From the NCBI RefSeq assembly GCF_000022085.1, contig NC_011894.1, positions 2,755,501 to 2,819,500 on the forward strand: a stretch of 64,000 nucleotides of DNA. Reading direction: 5' to 3'. The position numbers were made by a program, and so were the translations under genes. The notes beneath the pieces are model-generated. The model had not been told where the DNA came from. It saw only the letters and a program-made list of their open reading frames with translations, and ran no database searches. This DNA is from Methylobacterium nodulans ORS 2060 (GTDB lineage Bacteria; Pseudomonadota; Alphaproteobacteria; Rhizobiales; Beijerinckiaceae). Of the stretch, positions 59,521-64,000 are shown in pieces; position 1 is the first letter of the stretch; each line of letters starts with the position of its first letter.

Positions 59521-61323
59521 TCAGCCAAGATTCTCAGCCCGATAACGCGCCAGATTTTCCGACCGGCTGATCTTTCCGCTACTCGTCTTCGTCAACCAGC
59601 CGGGCTGGACGAGGTGGACGCTGCGCACCGTGAGCTCGAGGCGGTCGAAGATCGAGCGCTTGATGGCGCGCTTCAGCGCGCGCAGCTCCGCCTCGGCCTC
59701 GAGCCGGGTCTCGGCGAGGACGACCACATCCTCGCTCCCGACCTCCTCGTTCATGACGCCGACCGCGACGGCGCGGCCGGGAACGACGCCGGCCTCGGCC
59801 GAGACGACCTCCTCGATGTCATGAGCGTAGTAGTTGCGGCCATGCACGATGATGACGTCCTTGACGCGGCCGCTGATGAACAGCTCACCGTCATCCAGGA
59901 ACCCGATGTCTCCGGTCCGGTACCAACCGTCCTCGAAGGCCGCGCGGGTGGTTTCCAGGTCCTCGTAGTAGCCGGAGAACACGATGGGACCGCGCACGGC
60001 GATCTCGCCGACCAGCGCGCTATCCGGGCCGTCGCCGCAGGCGCCCGCACACCGGTCGAGCGGGAGGATGCGCACCTCCACGCCCGCCAGCGGCACGCCG
60101 TTCGAGACCAGCGGGCGGGCGCCCGGATGATCGGGTGCCACAGCCACGGCGCGCGACCGGCTGGCAAGGGCATCGGCCGCGTACCAGCGGACCGGCGCGT
60201 GCCGGTCCGGATCCGATTGCGAGACAGCGAACCCGGTCTCGGCCATGGCGTAGCAGGCCGTCAGCTGCTCCGCCCGCACGCCGCAAGTCGCAAAGGCCTG
60301 CGCGAAGCGCTGGAGGCTGGCGCTCTTGACCGGTTCGGAGCAGCTCACGAAGGTCCTGATGCTCGCGAGCTGGTAGTGCCGCCCATCCGCCCCCCCGGGG
60401 GAGACCGTGTTCACAAGATGCTGGAAGGCGAAGTTCGGCAGCCAGCAATGGGTGCCGCGAAACCGCTCGATCGCCTCGAACAGGCTGGCGGGCCTCGCGA
60501 CCCACTCGAAGGCGTCCATCGACACCACGGCCGCCCCCACCGTGAGAGGGACCAGGAAGGCCGTGAACAGGCCCATGTCGTGGTAATAGGGCAACCAGCT
60601 GACGACCGTGCTGTCGGAGTCCAGCCGGATGGTCGGGGCGTAGGCCGCCGCCTGCGCCTCGATCTGCGCGAAGGTGAGCTGAACCCCCTTCTTGAGACCG
60701 GTCGTGCCGGACGAGTGCTGCAGCAGAGCCGTGTCGCCCGGCCTTGGCTTCACGCCGGGGCCGGCTTCTTCGCGCCCCTGTGCGTCGTTCCCAAGCTCGT
60801 CGATCAGCAGGACGCGCGTCGGCAGGTCGGCGCACAAAGCCGTGAGCTCGGCCGCGATCTCGCGATAGGTGACGATCGCCGCCGGCCGGATCCGGGCGAT
60901 GAGCGCGGCATGCGAGGCCCAGTAGAGGGCAGGGTCCTGTTTGGGCGTCGGGAACGCCATGAAGGAGGGGATCAGCCCAGCCATCATGGCTCCGAGATAA
61001 GCCGGCAGCTGCCTGGGGTGGTGCTTGAGGAACAGCAGGACGACGCGCGAGTCCGGATGGCCCTCGGCGATATCGGACAGGGCTCCGGCGATGCGGCTTG
61101 CGAGCGCCTGGACATCGGAGAACGTCAGGATCGCGTAGCGGCCGCCCTGGTGGTGGACAAGGAACGGCTTGTCGGGGGTTCCGCGCGCGTGCTGCTCCAG
61201 CCGGCCGAGCAGTGTCGTCTCCGCATCCTCCGGGGCATCGGCAGGGCGCACTCCGCTCGCCAGATCCGGCCAGGCTTCAGCGCAATCATGCCTCATGCCG
61301 GACGCAAGCATGGCCGTCGTCAT
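59521..61323 (-). CDS. Fatty acyl-AMP ligase (FAAL-like AMP-binding enzyme)
   Basis: 600 residues from ATG 61323, preceded by GAGGAAGCATCG. AMP-binding motifs: P-loop LLQHSSGTTGLKKGVQLT, SWLPYYHDMGLFTAFLVPL, CYAMAETGFAVS, WYRTGDIGFLDDGELFISGR, and the catalytic Lys in KTSSGKISR. The SSGTTGLKKGV, HDMGL and ETG pattern fits the FadD32/FAAL branch, which loads acyl-AMP onto carrier proteins. The companion ACP gene supports this. A CoA ligase is the alternative. Confidence 0.9.
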   Translation of the reverse strand: MTTAMLASGMRHDCAEAWPDLASGVRPADAPEDAETTLLGRLEQHARGTPDKPFLVHHQGGRYAILTFSDVQALASRIAGALSDIAEGHPDSRVVLLFLKHHPRQLPAYLGAMMAGLIPSFMAFPTPKQDPALYWASHAALIARIRPAAIVTYREIAAELTALCADLPTRVLLIDELGNDAQGREEAGPGVKPRPGDTALLQHSSGTTGLKKGVQLTFAQIEAQAAAYAPTIRLDSDSTVVSWLPYYHDMGLFTAFLVPLTVGAAVVSMDAFEWVARPASLFEAIERFRGTHCWLPNFAFQHLVNTVSPGGADGRHYQLASIRTFVSCSEPVKSASLQRFAQAFATCGVRAEQLTACYAMAETGFAVSQSDPDRHAPVRWYAADALASRSRAVAVAPDHPGARPLVSNGVPLAGVEVRILPLDRCAGACGDGPDSALVGEIAVRGPIVFSGYYEDLETTRAAFEDGWYRTGDIGFLDDGELFISGRVKDVIIVHGRNYYAHDIEEVVSAEAGVVPGRAVAVGVMNEEVGSEDVVVLAETRLEAEAELRALKRAIKRSIFDRLELTVRSVHLVQPGWLTKTSSGKISRSENLARYRAENLG

Positions 61324-61369
61324 CGATGCTTCCTCTTCATGGTGCGGGATCCGTGCGTGCGCTTCGCGC

Positions 61370-62785
61370 TCAAGCCTTGCGCCGCAGCACGGCCATGTCC
61401 TGGTAGCCGATGGCACTCGGAATGATATCGACGACGTCGACGTGCCTCGACCACACACGCCGCGTGTACTCGGCCGTGTGCAAAGTATTCCGGTAGTACG
61501 TGTTGTCTTCGATCTTGCCGTCGAGTGCGGGATCGTGCTGGGCGTCGTCGAAGCCCGTGCCGGTCCAATTCTGCCACCAGGCGCGGCTGCGGAACACCGA
61601 AGAAAAGGCGGCGGCGGCCGGGCCCGCGAAGGTGATCAGGGGCACGCCGTCCGGCTTGAGCAGCCGGGCGATCTCGTCCAGCCAGACCGCCTGGGTCTCC
61701 GCGGTCAGATGGGTCATGACCGAGACGCCGAAGATCCCGTCGAAGCTGGCGCCCGGAAGGTCCGTCGGCGGCAGCAATGGTACCGTGCTGAAGCTGCCGT
61801 TCAGGTGCCGCCTGCACCATCCCGCGTTCTCGGCGTCGATGTCGGCACCCGAAATCCTCGCCTCCGGCCAGTTCTGGATGAAGTGGCGGGTGACACGGCC
61901 ATGACCGCAGCCCCAGTCGAGAATGCTGACGCCCGGCCGTCTGGTTACGCCGTAATGGGCGAACAGGGCCTCGAGGGCCTTGAAGGTGTTGTATCCCGTG
62001 AACGTCACGCTCTGGTCATCCGACCAAGTCTGAACGCGCGTCAGCTGCGTGCTGTCACGGGGAAAGCAGATCGACATGTCGAGGCGAGGCGGGATCGAGA
62101 TCCGCCGGCCGATGCGGTGGTGTTCCGCCGGCAGCACCGAACCACAATCCATGTCGGGATAGACGAATTCGAACTGGAACGGGTCGCTCCCGGCCCGGCA
62201 CGACGGAAGGTCGATTATTAGGACAAAGTTCGAGTGCTCGGCGTTCGGCCAATACCAGAAATGATTGGCGAACTCAGGTGACAGCAAGGGATAGTCGAAT
62301 GTGTATGCTACGCCATCGCCGAAGCGGACGGACAGCAGCTCCGGATTGCCCGCCGGCGGTAGGTGAGAGCCGGACACGACGAGGTGAGCGCCGTCGAAGC
62401 GCAGCCACGGTACGGAGAAGAGCGGGCGATCGTAGACCGCGAGTACGCTCGCCGCGTCGAGCCCATGGGCATTTCGGCGCGGCACACGTTGGCCGCGGAT
62501 CTCCCCGAGAGAGACGGCCCCGTCCCGCACCTCCACCGCCGTGGCGGTCGGCTCCGTCACCGAGGGCAGCTCGCAGGCGAAGGAGGCACCCGACGCATCC
62601 GTCACAACCGGCACCGTCGCCCAGGGCCGCCCGTCGCAGAGCACGGTGACACGGTTCGCCTGCGTTGCGCCGGGCCGGATCCGGCCGCTGACGCGACCGG
62701 GCGGGTCAAGAGCGAGCGTGACGCCCTGTCCGACGCCATGTCCGGTGACGTTGGGACGCACAAGGGGGGCAGAGGAACTCGTCAT
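61370..62785 (-). CDS. SAM-dependent methyltransferase with large unknown N-terminal domain (paralog 2)
   Basis: 471 residues, ATG 62785. Same architecture as the 56073 gene: beta-rich N-terminal domain (WATVPVVTDASGASFACELP, LRFDGAHLVVSGSHLPPAGN, FANHFWYWPNAEHSNFVLII), then methyltransferase motif I ILDWGCGHGRVTRHF, GADIDAENAGW and VSVMTHLTAETQAVW. The two are paralogs but well diverged. It is the first gene of the leftward operon and is divergent from the repeat protein at 63018. Confidence 0.87.
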   Translation of the reverse strand: MTSSSAPLVRPNVTGHGVGQGVTLALDPPGRVSGRIRPGATQANRVTVLCDGRPWATVPVVTDASGASFACELPSVTEPTATAVEVRDGAVSLGEIRGQRVPRRNAHGLDAASVLAVYDRPLFSVPWLRFDGAHLVVSGSHLPPAGNPELLSVRFGDGVAYTFDYPLLSPEFANHFWYWPNAEHSNFVLIIDLPSCRAGSDPFQFEFVYPDMDCGSVLPAEHHRIGRRISIPPRLDMSICFPRDSTQLTRVQTWSDDQSVTFTGYNTFKALEALFAHYGVTRRPGVSILDWGCGHGRVTRHFIQNWPEARISGADIDAENAGWCRRHLNGSFSTVPLLPPTDLPGASFDGIFGVSVMTHLTAETQAVWLDEIARLLKPDGVPLITFAGPAAAAFSSVFRSRAWWQNWTGTGFDDAQHDPALDGKIEDNTYYRNTLHTAEYTRRVWSRHVDVVDIIPSAIGYQDMAVLRRKA

Positions 62786-63017
62786 CGGCCTTCCGTTGGG
62801 GTTGCACTGCAGGGGTTATTTGTATCGGAAAACATCCGCAATCTCTAGCGCACATCCGGTGCGCTGTCGGGGAGTGCCTGCAACGGACTTCTCACGATGT
62901 GACAAGAAAGACACAATTTGTGGTATTACGTTCAGCTAGTAGTGCGTCGCAACCGCGCCTCCTAGCAGCTTGATTGCAGAACAGATACATGCCAATGCTG
63001 GCACACCGGAGCGAACG

Positions 63018-64000
63018 ATGCAACTCAGTCGAACCGACGCTACGTCCAACGGCAGGCCGAATGAGCCGGACGCTACGTCCGACGGCAGCCGGGATGAGCC
63101 GGTCGTCGTTGAGATCGAGCAGTTCGCGCGTTCGCAACGAAGCGTCGCAGATCTGCCGGCGACCCCAACTCCCGCCGTCATTCGCGACCGGTACCACGCT
63201 CAGCTGGTCGCCGGCCGGCTGCGCTTCGAGAAGCACGGCCCACGCAACTGCGAGATGATCTCAGCCTGTTTCGACAGAGCCCTAGCCTTGCGTCGGTTCG
63301 CGCCGCTGCCGCCTGCTTCGGAGCCGATCGATGCCTACTTCGCCGATCCCGACTGTGCGAACCTCAGCCCGAACGTTCTGTTCGACGAGCAGTGGTACCT
63401 TGAACGGAACGAAGACGTACGAGCCGCCAAGGCTTCGGGCCAAGTCTATTCCGGTTTTGTCCACTTCGTGCTTTATGGTCTGCACGAGGGCCGCTCTCCA
63501 AACGCAATGCTCGACTTGGCGCGCGCGGAGAGATGTGCCGGCGAGCCGGTGCCGGCCGCGGCCTTCGACGTCGCTTCGTACGTCAGCACCTATCCAATTG
63601 TGGAAAAATTTCTTAGGTGCTTCCCCATCATCGATGAGGCCGCATTTTACCGCCTGTATGGCCGAGATCTGGGCCACGCCGTGCGCGAGAAGCCGGTCAG
63701 CGTCCAGCATCGGTTTGAAGAGTTCCTGCTGGATCAATTCGATTGCGAGTTCTACAGAGCACAATATCTGAACGGCCGTGCAAGCGACTATGAGGCGCTA
63801 CAGCATTACCTCACCGTGGGCGCACGGGACGGCAATAGTCCGAGCAAAAATTTCGACGAACTCTGGTATCGGTCGTTCTATCGTGACGTCGGAGAGGCTA
63901 TCGCCGCTGGAGAAATTCTGTCTGGCTTCCAGCATTACATGATGAGCGGCAAGGTCGAGCAGCGCCTGCCGTGTTACAAGCTAAGCTACGCGCTGGAAGC
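63018..64000 (+). CDS. Repeat protein with WYL-type units, N-terminal part (runs off the window)
   Basis: From ATG 63018 the frame stays open for 327 codons to the window edge. A low-complexity N-terminus (TDATSNGRPNEPDATSDGSR) precedes a helical stretch. Repeats follow from about residue 115: VLFDEQWYLERNEDVRAAKA...LYGLHEGRSP, a diverged middle unit (FDCEFYRAQYLNGRASDYEA...VGARDGNSP), and FDELWYRSFYRDVGEAIAAG...MMSGKVEQRLP. The same unit occurs in the 55239 protein. A glycosyltransferase domain probably follows beyond the window. It is divergent from the methyltransferase/FAAL operon across 230 bp. Confidence 0.75.
   Translation, partial: MQLSRTDATSNGRPNEPDATSDGSRDEPVVVEIEQFARSQRSVADLPATPTPAVIRDRYHAQLVAGRLRFEKHGPRNCEMISACFDRALALRRFAPLPPASEPIDAYFADPDCANLSPNVLFDEQWYLERNEDVRAAKASGQVYSGFVHFVLYGLHEGRSPNAMLDLARAERCAGEPVPAAAFDVASYVSTYPIVEKFLRCFPIIDEAAFYRLYGRDLGHAVREKPVSVQHRFEEFLLDQFDCEFYRAQYLNGRASDYEALQHYLTVGARDGNSPSKNFDELWYRSFYRDVGEAIAAGEILSGFQHYMMSGKVEQRLPCYKLSYALE
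63036..63101 (+). repeat. 33-bp tandem duplication in the 5' coding region
   Basis: Two units, each starting GACGCTACGTCC and ending GAGCCG, encode an 11-residue DATS-like repeat near the N-terminus of the WYL-repeat protein. Confidence 0.7.

Noticed and set aside
56043..61425. Long plus-strand frames (up to 738 codons) across the FAAL/methyltransferase operon
   Set aside because: All are opposite strongly motif-supported minus-strand genes and show no domains.
1..64000. CRISPR arrays, tRNA and rRNA genes
   Set aside because: No regularly spaced direct repeats and no recognisable tRNA or rRNA signature were seen on either strand.

Overview
The window looks like an accessory region of a GC-rich alphaproteobacterium, most likely Methylobacterium or a close relative in the Hyphomicrobiales. 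Pointers are the gene content (methanesulfonate monooxygenase, SorAB sulfite dehydrogenase, DUF6494, DUF2165 and SPW proteins), the GC-rich codon use, and dispersed intergenic palindromes including a CCTCATGCTGAGG-type repeat. No rRNA, tRNA or CRISPR array was seen. Transposase debris and truncated genes are dense, and the methanesulfonate region and the 9.4-10.5 kb acetyltransferase gene look AT-richer than their surroundings. This suggests a plasmid or a genomic island under turnover.

Layout. 1-7.2 kb: IS110 and IS6 debris, a propionate/acetate CoA-transferase-like gene, an IS6 pseudogene, a chimeric IS481/IS3 remnant, and an IS1182 element carrying an inserted IS5 element with clear ends. 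7-18 kb: small secreted or membrane proteins, a BioF2-type acetyltransferase, an ECF sigma/DUF4142/cupredoxin operon, an SPW protein, a PAS protein, two unknown genes and an amidohydrolase. 19-33 kb: an MFS transporter, then a sulfonate island with sorAB, a Bfd-like ferredoxin, a YeiH-type exporter, msmABCD, a TauE-type exporter and a LysR regulator. Together these would cleave methanesulfonate to formaldehyde and sulfite, oxidise sulfite, and export sulfur oxyanions.

33-46 kb: an IclR-controlled cupin dioxygenase/SDR unit behind a perfect 14-bp inverted repeat. Next come a hemerythrin-like/DUF2382 fusion and an alpha/beta hydrolase. An AraC regulator is then divergent from a flavoprotein dehydrogenase, ABC binding protein, NIPSNAP and two SDR genes, probably a catabolic unit for an unknown ketone or cyclic substrate. 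46-55 kb: a methyltransferase/nucleoside phosphorylase/DoxD unit, a FecBCD-type ABC importer with GTGA gene junctions, remnants of Mop, CopC and CopD, and a LysR plus Asp/Glu racemase pair.

55-64 kb: the least explained locus. On the minus strand lie two paralogous methyltransferases with a large unknown N-terminal domain, a fatty acyl-AMP ligase, an acyl carrier protein and an AlgJ/AlgX-like SGNH protein with TPRs. It is flanked by two proteins made of WYL-type repeats often found with glycosyltransferases, the right one running off the window. It reads as an acyl-transfer system for a surface glycan or glycolipid.

Two dispersed intergenic repeat families are present. One (five clear copies and one weak) begins with CTAG or TTAG, and in three cases this supplies the stop codon of the preceding gene. 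The IS1182 element sits exactly at such a CTAG.
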